64,000 bases of DNA from Pelodera strongyloides (GCA_036852015.1 JAANDG010000207.1:1-64000), one strand, 5' to 3'; positions 11,890 through 24,612 are shown, counted from the first letter of the stretch. Notes: generated by a model from the letters alone, not told the origin. Numbers and translations: made by a program.

Positions 11890-13035
11890 GGTATTTCTCC
11901 AGGGCGGTACTCGGTGAATGTCGCAGTTCCTTTCCTTTTTTTCCACATGTTATTGAGCATCTTGTATAAAAATATAATATATAGAACCGAAACTTTTAGA
12001 GACCGTGCCGCTCTAATCTGCCGCAATGTTTATTGACTTTTCTTTATGTCCGGTCATTTTGAAAGCACATGCGTACAGTCGCATGTGATTCAGCCTTATC
12101 TTCTACTTATCTATGAACGGTGCTTGCTTTATCGCTGTTTGTGTTTATTGCCGTACTTACAATGAGGAATTTAGTCTCAGATCATTCGAATGAACAAAAT
12201 ATTTGTTTTGAAATAAAAAAAAACATCACTTGGGCATAACGTGTCTAACATAAATAGTTTATTGTTTGAACATGTTTAAATATGAGGGGGGTATGGTAAA
12301 AGCGTGATCAATGTATGTATAGTGAACGGAAAAATAGGCAATAAAATAAGTAAATTTAAATTAAAAAAAATAGAATAAGAAAAACAATCATGCTGCACAA
12401 GAGTCTAGGTATGTTCAGTAGCACAGTGTTAAAATCACTCGGAGATCTAGGTAATATGTAGAGTGCAATGTGAAGCAATAAAATCATCATCGGCTACAGG
12501 CAACCAACACTGTAGTACTATACACAATTCTACGGGGTTTGCAAGTATGTAACAATTCCTTGCAAGTATGTACACGAGGTACCGTACTTTGGAACTAAGA
12601 ATGAATATATAAAATCGTTCCAAGACTCATTTTTTCAAGACTTTCCAATTTTTCGGCATACGTGCAAACCCCATAAAGAATGATATGCTATGCAAGCACA
12701 ATATGAAAGGAATTAATGCATGCTATCAGGAGAGCTATTTAAAAAATGATACAAATTAAAGACATCATTAAAAATAGCGCATGGTATCCCGTTTCAACCC
12801 TTAATCGTAGACGGAGACTGTATGATCTTGGCGCGGTTGGGCTTCTTCAGTACGAAAACCACAGTGCAGTCGAATACTCACAGTAAAACATACATCATAA
12901 GTTACGCCACTTAAGTCATAAAAGAATGCAATGAGCTGGAGTTTCTCTGGAACCGGTTACTTCCTTTTTTGCGCTCTAAATACAGCCTCGGCGCAATTTC
13001 GGCGAGCAAATTAACATATTTGTGAAAAAATTGAA
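11890..13035. other. Non-coding stretch with one small TIR element
   Basis: No supported exon. At 12534-12675 GGGGTTTGCAAGTATG near the left end pairs with CATACGTGCAAACCCC at the right, a ~17-bp imperfect TIR. Confidence 0.5.
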
Positions 13036-13039
13036 AGTG

Positions 13040-13203
13040 TTAAAGCGAAATACCGGCAGGTTTTTTGAAACGCATCATGGATAAATTAATTCTTACGTAT
13101 ACTATACTCGAATTTAGCTCGAATTTGTATTCATTTGCGTAAGCTGCATAATAATGCTTGTGTACTCGATATGTTTCAAGAAACCTGCCGGTAGTACGCT
13201 TTA
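13040..13203. mobile_element. MITE family A, copy 2
   Basis: TTAAAGCGAAATACCGGCAG at the left and the inverted CTGCCGGTAGTACGCTTTA at the right. The right end coincides with the stop codon of the minus-strand gene at 13201-14519. Confidence 0.85.
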
Positions 13204-14519
13204 GACCAGTAACTGCTTTTCCTGTCGATTCCTGGGTACTGGTGTGTACCTGCTTCTGCGCTTGCAGCAGCACGGTTTTATACAGTAGGTGTAACAGCAT
13301 GCGCTCGCTATGCTGCAGCAAAATATGAGAATTAGTCCTGTTAGGAACAGGGTTCCATACCAGACAATTGGTTGCGGGTTTATGCAGCAGTCGCCGTAGC
13401 AGCATGTGTAGTAGACGAGGTCGGTCGCTTTGCCTGAAATTTCTTTTTATGTAATTTGGATCGACATGTATGAAGTTAAGTATATTTGTGTCTTTTGTTT
13501 TGCTTGCTCAATCCTATTCAGTGTCCACGAAAGTTCTTATCTCTCCTCTGACGTCGCTTGTTAGCTTTCCAGCCAGTTGCTCTCTCCTGGCGCCTCTTGT
13601 ACAATACAGTGTAGGACAAATTTAAATTTATGCTGTGTGTTCTTTGAACATTGGAGAGCACGAGGCTCGCCTGGTACGCCACAGTCCTACATGTGCTCCA
13701 ACAACAGCTAGCCGAACTTGAATACGAATTAATGTTTTCAGGTAGGAGTTATTTCCAGGGACGCCGAAGACTATCTATTCTCGACCATGGATGTTGACTG
13801 CAGAAAGAAATCTTACAGTTTCTCAGAATAATTCCCAAATGGCATCGTTCGCTCCCCGCCGTTTTTTTCAAGTGACCAGTCGCAAGAAAAACGTCAGAAC
13901 CACTTCACGCCTTGGGAAACCTCTGGAACTCTGGACCCTTACTCGAATCCTGTGTACTACTTCGCATGATCTGTGCCTGGAACCAGAACCGACTTCAAGC
14001 TAAAATGATAACTGCAAAACGCTGTCGCGAAGAATGGGACGACATAGGCATAGTCTAGCCCGTGCGGGACCTCACGGCGCCCGCATGACGTCTCTCAATG
14101 GAGGCGCCTATAGGTGTTAATGAGGCGTCGCAGGAGGGGAAGCGAAGCCTCACTTTGGGGAAATACACCTCAAGAAGGTGTCGCTCGCTTAAAAAAACAC
14201 TATAGCATATGTCATTTAGACATTTCCCCTCATTGAATTATGCAAGGCGGTCTTCACAATAATGGTTTTTTGCAATAAAGTGCATTTTTGCGAAATGGGC
14301 GATATCCTTTCTTCGTATGCTGTTGATAACTAAAAGCTCAATGATGAAATAACGTTTTATAAAAATTGTAAAAAAGGATCGGTACTCACATTTCTCTACA
14401 GCTCCGGCGTAACATTTGTCCATATTCTCGCTTTCACGTCGGTCAAGAAACGCATCGGACAGGTTTATGCAGTACAGACAGAACAACGCAACAGAACCCA
14501 ATTTATAAGTCGTCATCAT
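13201..14519 (-). CDS. Small Cys-rich single-pass membrane protein (WBP1/VOPP1/Shisa-like architecture)
   Basis: Two minus-strand exons, 14519-14390 and 13433-13201, joined in phase 1 (GAGAAAT|GTGAGT ... TTTCAG|GC), 120 aa. Residues 1-23 are a signal peptide (MMTTYKLGSVALFCLYCINL). A short ectodomain carries CYAGAVEKCK and YYTCCYGDCC; then comes a membrane span (WYGTLFLTGLILIFCCSIAS), a juxtamembrane Cys cluster (CCYTYCIKPCCCKRR) and a short basic tail. Known one-pass proteins with a CC..CC ectodomain and Cys-rich inner face include VOPP1, WBP1 and Shisa; they act at endosomes or as adaptors through PPxY tails, which this copy lacks. The stop codon TAA is formed by the edge of MITE A copy 2, so the tail may be truncated relative to its ancestor. 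The ~950-bp intron contains a possible exon (14001-13938) whose phase does not fit. Family assignment is by architecture only. Confidence 0.6.
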
Positions 14520-14524
14520 TGCGT

Positions 14525-16325
14525 TCTTAGCTTGACGGTTTTAGTAAAAACCTTTCGTTCGCTTCCAGCTTGAAGTTGCTAAAAAGGGGGAGAATTGTTT
14601 CAAAATACCAAAAATACCAAGGAAGTACAGAGTATTATAGTTTATCACAGTTCAATGTACACTGGCAGCACAAGACTACACATTTTGGTAACCCAATTTC
14701 TGTAGGAAAAACGAAGTTGACCAAAAACCAGGTGATGTAGCAATGCTTTGGTTCAATTCGCGTCAAATGCGAGTCGAATAATACATGCTGAGGAGATGGA
14801 TATGGTCAGTAAACAAGCCGTAAACTAGGCACTGACACACCGTGATTGTCCTTATTTATATATGGATGCGTCAAAAGGGTGATACACATATTATGATCTC
14901 ACAAATGCAAACAATCAATATTATACCAATATGTCAATAAAATGGGCGTGTAAATACAAACTTTTGCAGATTTGACTTAAATTAACTACTCCGAGCATTA
15001 TCAAGGAGAGAGAAAGATTTGTTTGTTAGCTTTGCCTCACTAATGAGCACATCAAATAAGTGAAGAATACATTTATTGTGATACCAATCATTCACTCATT
15101 GCTTCCTTATTAAAGTCAGTCAAGTCAGTCGCTAATATTTGCGATGTATACGTTACGATTGAAAACAAGAAAAAATAGCAGAATATGACGCGGCGGCAAA
15201 GTGTGTAGCCAATGAAGTGGCGGCCCCACCTGCCATGTTGTATGTGATAAAAAGAATGAACACTTTCAACGGATAAGAGCGAAATTAAAGAGCAAGAAAG
15301 TGTATGCAACGATACAAAATTTACAGGTATACATAAAAGTGAGAGGGATAAGAGAGAGATAGAGGGAGGGAATATTACAGTGTATACTGATAAAAAAGCA
15401 AGGAAAAAGTAGGGTCAGTAGTGATGCGGGATCAGAGCAAATAAAAGTTTTAAGGGCATAGTTCATAGACAAGCAAGTGTCGACTGTTAATTCCATACCC
15501 CGAAGTGATTATTCTTCGACTTGGGACAATCAGTCAGCCGAAAAACCTTTTGATTGAATTAGTAGGATCTAATCATAAGTGTTCTATGACTGGACTATTT
15601 CCCCCTGTGGATAAAACTTCGAGCAACAAAATAGCTTACCATAGCGTTTCAAGGATACCGTAACGACACGTCACTTGCCGACAATAATTTAGTAGTACTC
15701 CAACTGTAGTGGTTTGGTTAGTACATATAGTTCCAGAGTAATTTGCACTCGACACTCGTGCAAGCTACGACGAAGCAGCCTTATCTCCGATAACCACATT
15801 GTTTACCCACTACCACAAGAATTGAACAATATACAAGACTTCTCAAAAAAAAATGGCACCACTTCTTTCGTACTACTACCTCTACCACTACTTTGAATTT
15901 TAAACTACTTTGAATTTTAAAACTATTGAATTCTTTCATCGTCTCTTAATAGCGTTGCGCTCTTTCTAAGAGTCTAATAAACATTTAAACATTTAAACAT
16001 CAGTGTTAGTAGCGAAAGCGTCACCTTTGTTCGATGCCCCAGCTTTTTCGTTTACCTTTACACATGTCCCTTATGTCCTTATAACCGTTTTGCTGTCTTA
16101 GCTGTATTTTTTTTAAATGTATGTTTGTGCGCACCTTTATGGTGTAATAAATTATTATTATTGCATTAAAAATAGCAACAATAAAGCGGGATCTCGCATA
16201 TGGATATGAGACCAGAGTACAAACTACTACATGTACTACTCCTACTCTTCCCGTGTTACTTTTCCTATGCGCCTATGCCGTACTTTGCTTCTTTTTTTCG
16301 ACTGTTGCTTTTGTCATGAGTTTGG
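14525..16325. other. No supported gene
   Basis: Several short open frames on both strands, none with splice signals or recognisable protein. 16125-16165 (GTGCGCACCTTTATGGTG then AATAAATTATTATTATT) looks like a retroposon tail. Confidence 0.5.
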
Positions 16326-16327
16326 TT

Positions 16328-16869
16328 TTAAAGGGATAGGGTCACTAGGAATTGCACCTTTTTGAATATTTTATATTGATAGTATAGCCTATGCTGGTCA
16401 CAATAAATGAATTACAGTAAATTATCTTTGCTCCTCGAGGCAGGAGCATGCTCAGCAGCTAAGCTACCTCACCTTTATAAAACAACTGGCATACCGCATC
16501 CACGGTACGCAATCTGATAAAATTAAAATAAATTTTATATAAATAAATATTAATTGTTACAAGCGCGACATAGTGTGACAGGGCTAGAGGTGTAGAGAAT
16601 GTTATGATAGACAGAGGGTTAATATAAGGGCCTGCATCTTCTAGCGTATCCAGCTCTATAACGCTATTTCGCACTTGTAACGCTGTTTGGCGTAGTTTAT
16701 CTACGGCTGCGGTACCTCAGTTGTTTTTATAAATTCGAGGTAGTTTAGCTTTTGAGCATGCTCCTGCCTCGAGGAGCAAAGGCAATTTAATGTAATTTTC
16801 GCATTATGACCAGCGTAGGCTATACTATCAATATAAATTATTCAAAAAGGTGCCATTCCTAGTGACTAA
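16328..16869. mobile_element. MITE family E, ~540-bp inverted-repeat element
   Basis: TTAAAGGGATAGGGTCACTAGGAATTGCACC is mirrored near the right end (GGTGCCATTCCTAGTGAC); further in, GCTCCTCGAGGCAGGAGCATGCTC appears in both orientations (near 16431 and 16756). A right-half copy is at 20110-20395. Confidence 0.75.
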
Positions 16870-17157
16870 ATTTTGCGCGGCACCTTTCCACTTAATTTTG
16901 CACTTATACACACTGCTTCTTTTCCCAACTCAGGAGGCACAGTTGTGCTGATTTTGGAGCAGAAAGATGCCCATAGTTCAAACGCGGTTTCTGATAGACT
17001 AGGTTTTACTGATTGTCTTTGTTAGTCTTTATTAGAAAACGATGCAAACTGATTTTTAGTCCTTGTCTCCAGACCACAGTCAAATCATAATGTCTAAAAA
17101 CTTCGGGTCCATTTCGAAGGCAATTGTTTGCATAGCGGGTTTGCATGTTCTCCTAGC

Positions 17158-17160
<3 letters not shown>

Positions 17161-17206
<46 letters not shown>
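17161..17206. repeat. (CT)n microsatellite
   Basis: About 22 CT units. The Leu/Ser frames through it are artefacts. Confidence 0.95.
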
Positions 17207-17208
<2 letters not shown>

Positions 17209-17964
17209 CCCTTCTCTACCTATCTTCCTTTTCGCTGTCATCATTCATTCGACATCTCTACAGTTGTCTCTCCACCTAGTCCATCTGAATCCGTCGACTT
17301 CACAGAAATTCGTTTGCTCGGATTGGCCAGTGATAATTGCCACTAGCTTTATACATAGTTTTTTCCCAATTAGTTTCTTTTTTTCATACTGTATCCTGTC
17401 GTTGACCTTGCCGAAGTTTACCTTGATTTTTACCGTAACATTTCATTCATTCATTTCACGAGCTCTATGGAAGCTCTGATACTCGCAGTTTCTTTGTTTA
17501 GCTAGCAAATACGCTTCTGCAACAAAATTTAAGATTAGATTAGGTGCACTGACTCATTTCCTTGTGCACAACCCAAACATCCAATAACTTTTTTATTGTG
17601 TTAGACTAAACTATACAGTCTAGCTAACGATAACACTGCAGTGTGACTCAACCTACCCACACAAATTATTTTACTTACAGCGAAATGAAAAAAAAATGTT
17701 CCTTTTCTTTTGAAAAAAAAAATGACTCATTGACATTGTGTGTCCAACTATATTAAATTCTTTTCTGATTAGTTATGTTCCGTGAACGATCCATATTTTT
17801 ATACTGCAGGTACCATGCAAAGACCAAAGTCGATGAAAGTTGGTGCATATTCCATAAAAAGGGACTACACTGAAGTAAAAGGCCATACCTAAAAGCACAT
17901 TGCGTAACGACACTTACACTTACAACCTACGACGTTTACATTTACACTAATACCATTTCAATTT

Positions 17965-18348
17965 TCAAATTTCAAATGACCCCTATTTTTGGTGATTCCT
18001 TCTGATTCTCCATGTCAAGTATAGTAGGATACGATATTTTTCTAATTTTGAAGCGCAAAATTCACGCAGTATTTAGCAATTTACCATTGCCAGTCATACA
18101 TACCCAACAATTTATCGCAGTTGTCACGCCCCTTCGCGCTAATTGGGCAAAATGCTCTATTGAGCGTGGCAATTGCGATATTGCGATAGATAGTTGGGTA
18201 TGACTGCCCACGGTAAATTTCTGAATAGTGTGTGAATTTTGCGCTTGAAAATTAGAAAAATATTGCATCCTACTATATTTGACATGGAGAAACAGATGGA
18301 ATCGTCAAAAATAGGCGCCATTTGAAATGGGCCTGACCCTTTACTTTA
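17965..18348. mobile_element. MITE family F, copy 1
   Basis: Long imperfect palindrome: left ATTTCAAATGACCCC..TATTTTTGG, right CAAAAATAGGCGCCATTTGAAATGGG then CCTGACCCTTTA. Inner arms contain CATACCCAACAATTTATCGC and its inverse. Related copy at 49597-50153; an end fragment (AAAGGGTCAGGCCCATTTCA) at 45903-45945. Confidence 0.75.
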
Positions 18349-18349
18349 A

Positions 18350-19130
18350 CGCGTATACTTAGGTTTACACCTTACACATACACTCACGCGCCAGTGCTCT
18401 TACAAAACTGCAATATGAAAAACAAAATAAAGATACGGAATAGTAAGTAAATATTATTATTATTCAACGGGGCTGTTTGTTTCCGACAATAAAGAAATAA
18501 TAAAAACAAATATAAATACAGTCCCTGGTCACCTGCAAACGTGTTGATAATAGGTTATAAATGTATTAGTATGCACCATATAAACATTGTGCAGGGACAA
18601 TATTTAGTGCAAATAACCAAATATGACCTTAGTTTATATTTATTGAGCCTGACCCAGTTATCATTTAATAATCCATACAACAACAACACACTATTTACCA
18701 CTCACTCCCGGGGTCAAGCGAATAATAATTATTACAATTATTGCACGTCTTTTATGATAATAGTTTACTGATCACTTATCTCAAAAAATAACCCACATAC
18801 TTAAATGGATACCCTAAGACAAACATGCTTCACAACAGCTCGTGCTGACAAGGGACCAAACTACATTTTACGTCATATGTCATATGCAAAATTGCTAACC
18901 TAACAATAAGCTGAAGAGCTTTTGATCCCATCAATTCTATCAACGACATTAATCAATGGATAAACTTTGAAATTTTATTCAAGGGTTCTATAGAGACGAT
19001 TGACGATTCGTGTTTGAAAGTGGAGCGTATGGTGCAACCGGTATCAGACGAGCGACGCTGGATCGGATTATTTTGACAATATATCCGTTTGTTTACATGC
19101 AGCATTTGAATATTTACGTTTTATAATTAC
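18350..19130. other. No supported gene
   Basis: AT-rich sequence with no exon that I can support. Confidence 0.5.
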
Positions 19131-19135
19131 CCTAA

Positions 19136-19504
19136 AACGTATACCTTTCAACCGGGTTACTTTTGAGATCAGTTCAAAAAGCAGTGTCACTTCCGGCAAA
19201 AAAGGCCCACGGAGGTTCCAATGTTATTGACGCCAATCTTATCAATAGTCTATTTTCTGATATGGCCATTTTCTCCATGTTTCTAGAGGAACCAATTATG
19301 CCATTTTCAAAGGCAAGCCGCAAGAAAAAAAAACAATATAAAGTTTAAAAAACTACATTTGTTCTCTTGGACTTGGATACACCTTTGGAAATTGTTACGT
19401 CGTTTAATTTTTCATCGGGAACCGTCGTCTACGTCTATTCCACTAATTGTATAGAACAACTGTACTGCGGAACAACTCAAAAGCAAGCACTTAACGACCC
19501 TTGA
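19136..19504 (+). pseudogene. Possible decayed coding region with one in-frame stop
   Basis: One reading frame stays coding-like for ~120 codons, interrupted only by TAA at 19346-19348. The first part includes NVIDANLINSLFSDMAIFSM and a Lys-rich RKKKKQYKV; the second reads TFVLLDLDTPLEIVTSFNFS and YCGTTQKQALNDP, then TGA at 19502-19504. AATAAA overlaps that stop, as at a gene 3' end. No ATG or upstream exon was identified. I do not recognise the sequence. Confidence 0.3.
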
Positions 19505-20109
19505 ATAAAGGAGCACTCTCTTCAGCATAAAACATTTACTTGAGTTATATCCATGAAATTACGTACTGTGCTCCCCGAGTGTGCTGTGCACTAAAAGTGT
19601 GCCTCACCTGAAATTTCACACCTCATTCCTTAGAAGCTTAACTTATCTAAATCCGAATACATGGAATTCTCGGGAAGGTGTAATTCTTGTAATACTCATG
19701 ACAAATCGAAACAATTGAAATACCAGGGGGTTCAACTCCGCTAATGCTTGCAACAAATTGTTATTCGCAATTTTTTTGGAAAGTTGCCAGGAGTGTCGTG
19801 TTGCAACCAATCAGTGTTTACCTGTCAGGGGTTTGGAGCTTCAATAAAAGTAGTAATTACTGCCCCCGTCAATCTGAACTGTCAATGCATTTTCTACAAA
19901 AATAGTGACGGAAGTCGATAAAAGTAGTTTATTCAAAAATTGGAGCCGAAGAAGCGGTAAACAGATAACGATGCGCTTGCAGACATGCAAATTGCTGATA
20001 AATTTTTAATAAAGCTAGCTTTGCTAACAAAGTTGCATTGAATTGTGCACCACATCAAGGGACATTGTTTCCTGACATTCTATGATACGCTGTACATTCT
20101 ACACGCAGA

Positions 20110-20494
20110 TCCAGTATTGATGTTGTATATAGATTGTTGTGATAGACAGAGGGCGATAAAAGGGCCCTGTATCTTCTAGCGTCTCCGGCCCTGGTACGCT
20201 ATTTCCCAATTAGCTAGGCAGCGGTGCCCCAGTTGTTTTATAAATTCGAGGTAGCTTAGCTTTTTGAGCAAGCTCTCCTACCTCGGGGAGCAAAGGTAAG
20301 TTTATGTAATATTTCGCATTATGAACGTTTTCGGCCATACTATCAATAGAAATTATTCAAAAAGGTGCAAATCCTAGTGAACCTATCCCATTAAAGCGAA
20401 ATGCCGTGGACGATCGTACAAAATTAGCGTAAGATACATAGGATTTGCTTATCATATGCAAACTTTCCAAAGGGGCTAGCATTTCGCTTTAACA
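20110..20494. mobile_element. MITE family E right half joined to MITE family B half copy
   Basis: 20110-20395 matches the right half of the family E element, including CTTCTAGCGT and ATAAATTCGAGGTAGCTTAG, and ends at TTAA (20391-20394). It is followed at once by a family B arm ending GGGGCTAGCATTTCGCTTTAA (to 20494). Confidence 0.7.
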
Positions 20495-20599
20495 TTAGAG
20501 CTGTAACAGGATAAGCCTGAGTAACTATGGCTATGGCGTTTATTCGGAATTATCTGTAGCAAGCGGTTGCCGCTTGAAGAAAACAGCGTAACCAAGCAC

Positions 20600-21060
20600 A
20601 CATTCCCTCAAACCATGCACAAATTGCGAAAACTTCGCGCAGTTGCCGCGCAAGAAACTGTGTTCGCCACGCTGTGCGCTACTGGTCGGTAAAACTTATT
20701 CTACACATTCTCCGGCGTACGCAGGGTGCACACTTGAATTTTGTCTACGACGGCTATCTATTTTCATGGTAATAAAGGTATGCTCGAGCAGATTTGGGTA
20801 CTAGTCGCATATTAGCAGACTCGTAGACAAAGCACAGGACGAAATATACTGCCAAAACACAACGCGGCGCCGCAGAGCTCCGTCCCACTGACTATTGAAA
20901 CTGAATAATTCTGCACATTTCGCCGCGCACCTCCTGCGTACCCCTGGAGCGCTCTTGATTTGTCGCCGCGCAATGTTTTTTCACGCGCGGCAGTTGCGCA
21001 AAGTCTCTCATTATGTCCGTGCTTTCACACAAAAAGTTGCACAATTGCAAAAATTCAATG
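20600..21060. mobile_element. GC-rich inverted-repeat element
   Basis: TTGCGAAAACTTCGCGCAGT-TGCCGCGC near 20623-20652 is mirrored by GCGCGGCAGTTGCGCAAAG near 20985-21003 and a further GTTGCACAATTGCAAAAATT. The 105-aa frame across its right part (20895-21212) is judged an artefact of the repeat. Confidence 0.5.
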
Positions 21061-21212
21061 ACTATGTTCTTCTCTTCTCAGACTTCACCATCCACACTCT
21101 ATCATACAAGGGTTTTCATTGCACCTTCGCATGCACTAAACATAATATAAATATTCTTGGACAACGTGATGAAACACCTAATGGAGTGGCTTATTTGCAG
21201 GTGCCCGCTTAG

Positions 21213-22598
21213 AGACCATGCAAATTGTGAGACTATGAGACAAAGTAGTGGGACCAAGACAGCATGCAAACTTTAGAGGATGATGAGATAAAGCCGGTGA
21301 GAGAGTACACTCATGGGGAGTGCGCAGAGAAATAAAGCACTTCAAACATACATCCGGTGAGATGAGATCTCTTCTTCCAACGGAAGATAATCCGCCCGAG
21401 CGCCCGGACCGATTCTGGAAGATCTGGCCCTTATTCATTTATAGTTCGTAGTTTGAAAGCACGAAATTTGCATACTCTGGCCATTCTGGCACCTTGCCAA
21501 TTGTAGTTTGTAGTCTCGAGACTGTTATGCATATTACTATGCCTGAGCTAAGACTACAGTACCTTTTTTTTAGATACCACTATGTTAAACTGTGTTATTG
21601 CTCCATGATCATGTTATTGAGACCAGCGGTAGTAGCAACTAGCAACACTCAGAAAAACACTTTAGCTAAAATATTAAATTGAAGATCTACTCCCCCATAA
21701 GCAGTTAATAATTAACTATCCCATTCGTGAGTGAATGTAATTATCACTAAGTGCTCAATTACTTGATTAATATGGGCATGATACATGGGAATTTTTGCAC
21801 ATGCTACCGTATTTGTATGAGGATTTTTTTCCTAAAACCTTTTGGGTACCATTTCCCTGCCCATATGTAGTCATTGGATAATTTTCCTCAGAAAAACTTG
21901 CCCGCTTATTCCGTGAGTTGAAATCCTGTATTGACCTACGTGATCATTTTCAGTTCTATTGAAGTTAAAGGTGACTAAAACTAAATTCCTTGCATTTGCG
22001 TTTAGTAATAGAACAAATACACCCCTTCTTAGGTAAACGATTCAGTAGAGAAAAAGTTCCCTTGCCATTGAGATTGGTGGCGTTATATGAAATATAGATC
22101 TATATGAAGAAGTTTGCTTCCAATGCTTCCGTCCCTCGGTCGATTTGTGCTGAAAAGTTAATTTCTTGAAAATGTTATACTTAAAAGTATGTGGTTTATT
22201 GTACAACAACTACTAATTTGATATGATAGGACGTAGTTTTGTCACAAAGTATTTCCATGGAATATATGTGAACTTCCGTTCCTGTAATTGAAGGAAGAGC
22301 ACATAACGACACCTAATTTGCATGTAATTCACAGGAATGCAGTTGTTGAGTGTATATTTTAAAAACCACGTGCCATATAGCATTAATATCCGGGGCCTTT
22401 TGCGACTCTGATTTCATATTTCGTTTTGTTGGCATAGTGCATTATTGGACATTTGAGATTTGAAATTGAAACCGCCCGGATCAATACGAATATGCAATAT
22501 TCTATCAGACTCTATACTCCTCTCAATTTAGCACGTCTACATAGGCCCTACTACTTATAACAGTACCTAAAGCTTTGTTACGTGAGTGTTACCGTTGC
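21213..22598. other. No supported gene
   Basis: Unique-looking AT-rich DNA without a convincing exon on either strand. Confidence 0.5.
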
Positions 22599-22660
22599 AT
22601 CCATACCGCCATGCCATGATATAGCGTACAATACGTATATCATGGCATGGCGGTATGGAT
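22599..22660. repeat. 62-bp almost perfect hairpin
   Basis: ATCCATACCGCCATGCCATG plus ATATA (22599-22623) is followed by its exact reverse complement at 22636-22660; four of the twelve loop bases on each side (CGTA/TACG) also pair. No mismatch in 25 bp implies a recent origin or selection on the fold. Confidence 0.9.
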
Positions 22661-23059
22661 TTATATCAATTGTATTATACCGACCATACATAGTATCATA
22701 TCGTTTATGTATGTAGGATACATTTAGGATTTTCGAAAAAGATCGGTATTGTTTGTTAATTATCTACGCTGTTCTTCAACACTTTCCACGAAACTTTTGT
22801 TTATGTCTTCCACCACATGGTGTAGGGGGGAAAGCCTGTAAATTCACCACCGATGTCTAATGGCCTGTCACCACTTTTACAAATCATTATTTTTTATTGT
22901 CGTTAGCGTAATTACATAATTAGCTCCACATATGTACTATGTTAGCGCTTGTGTGACATTGTATGGTATTTCCACAAACTCTTATTATTATATGTTATGT
23001 ATGAAACGCATAATAGTTTCCTATATACCCGTAGCAACATCAGACTAGTCTGGTCTTCA

Positions 23060-23325
23060 ACCGCGAACGCCCCTTCTTTTGCCCCCCTACGCGGCTGGCC
23101 GGGGGCCCCCTGCGCGGTTGGCTGGGGGTGCGCTGCGCGGTTGAGCTCCCCGAGGCACCGCGCACCCAGCCGCGTAGTTTGCATACTACGCGGCTGGATG
23201 CGCCCCCCTCTGCGCGGTACGCGGTTGACTACGCCCGCACTGGAAACTGCGCGGCTGGCTACGCGTGCACTCCAATTTGCGCGGCTGGCAGAAGGGGCGC
23301 TGCGCACCCAAGAACGTAGTAGAAA
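23060..23325. repeat. GC-rich island of GCGCGGYTGG repeats
   Basis: At least eight copies of TGCGCGGTTGG / TACGCGGCTGG in both orientations within ~260 bp, in a genome otherwise AT-rich. Both strands are open by composition, so the 121-132-aa frames here are not taken as genes. Confidence 0.65.
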
Positions 23326-23829
23326 TCAGTTCGTCGATGAGACATAAAACATGTGCTAGAAGGCTAGACCCCACTTATTCCACTTTCAAATTTTTAGAAT
23401 AAGGACTGCAATACAGGAAACATTCTTGCACACACCTCTTGCAAGTCTCATAGTGTTGGTTTAAATGTACATTCTTGTAATTGTAATAGCCAATAGTTTC
23501 ATTTATATTTGTGTTTTGTATTCACTTAAACAGCAATCAATTATATATATACATTTCAAGCTCCGCTGGGTTTAAATGCCACGTGTGCACTGACGCGCAA
23601 ATATGTACGTATAACGATTGCAAATAACGTTACTGCTCGTTTTTCATAATTTTCTTGTAAAGTGGTGTCTTGTAAATTTTCTTGCAATCTCTTGTAAATG
23701 GTTTGTGAAAGGATACTCTTTACAACTGCATCCTATTTGATGGTTGTATTTTTTTTGCTCCGAAAATCCATTTGTCCACAGAAATTGGTTTATATGGAAA
23801 TGGAGATGTCCAGCATAACGCATAACCTT

Positions 23830-23860
23830 TCAAAAACCACGCGCATATCGCTTTAAATTA
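23830..23860. mobile_element. MITE family A end fragment
   Basis: TTTCAAAAACCACGCGCATATCGCTTTAA resembles the right end of family A. Confidence 0.45.
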
Positions 23861-24549
23861 ACTAAAACACCATGTTCTTAGTCCGCCCTGAAATTAGGTA
23901 TAGGACACATATCGCAACGCAACGACGCAAGTTTTATTACTTTATATTGCTTCTATAGCGAATATTCCAGGGTTTAAATTCAAACAACAGTCTGTTTCCG
24001 TTGTGCACGTGAATGAAACAAAAAAACACGATAAGAACCTTCTTCTTGTAAAAGCTTATTCATAGCGATAAGATAGAAAAGTACGTGTTTTTGTACTATA
24101 TATATATATATATAGCTTTGTTCTTGACAGTCACGATTCTGAGCCCGGACAGATAAAAAAGAAACAAAGTGTCGTATAGTCGTATAGTAGATAAAGATAA
24201 AGGGGTTTATAGTTTTAAAAACTAGAAAAAGCCCACGAGATAGTTCATCACCTGGTTCAAATTTTTAAAATTGGGGAACTCCGGATAGGGCAGTGTATGC
24301 TAGGTCAGGAAATATAATGTAGGTGTTTTGAATAACCGTAGATTTTCAAAAGTTAGAACTTCTCAGCGATCTGCTATGTCTTAGCTGCAGGTACCTTCCT
24401 AGCCATAGAACAGAACCCTCCTATTACAATGAAAAGTAGAAAAACCAGAGGTGTACCAGTCAAATTGTTGACATTGCAATATATAATTATTGTTATATAA
24501 GTGGTCGATATTTGCATTTTGCGCTTTTAATCGCTACGTGATGTGTGAA

Positions 24550-24612
24550 TAGTTGTCCGTCGTTGTCAGTCGTTGTCCGTCGTTGTCCGTCATTGTCCGT
24601 CGTTGTCCTAGT
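24550..24612. repeat. 10-bp minisatellite (GTTGTCCGTC)n
   Basis: About six units of GTTGTCCGTC with single changes. Confidence 0.85.

Noticed and set aside
13938..14001. Possible middle exon of the Cys-rich membrane protein
   Set aside because: It has good acceptor and donor but gives a stop in the required phase; direct joining of the two outer exons is in frame.
20895..21212. 105-aa plus-strand frame
   Set aside because: Runs over the arm of an inverted repeat, with no splice signals or conserved features.
22942..23374. 121-132-aa frames in the GC-rich island
   Set aside because: Open in several frames on both strands because of composition and repeats.
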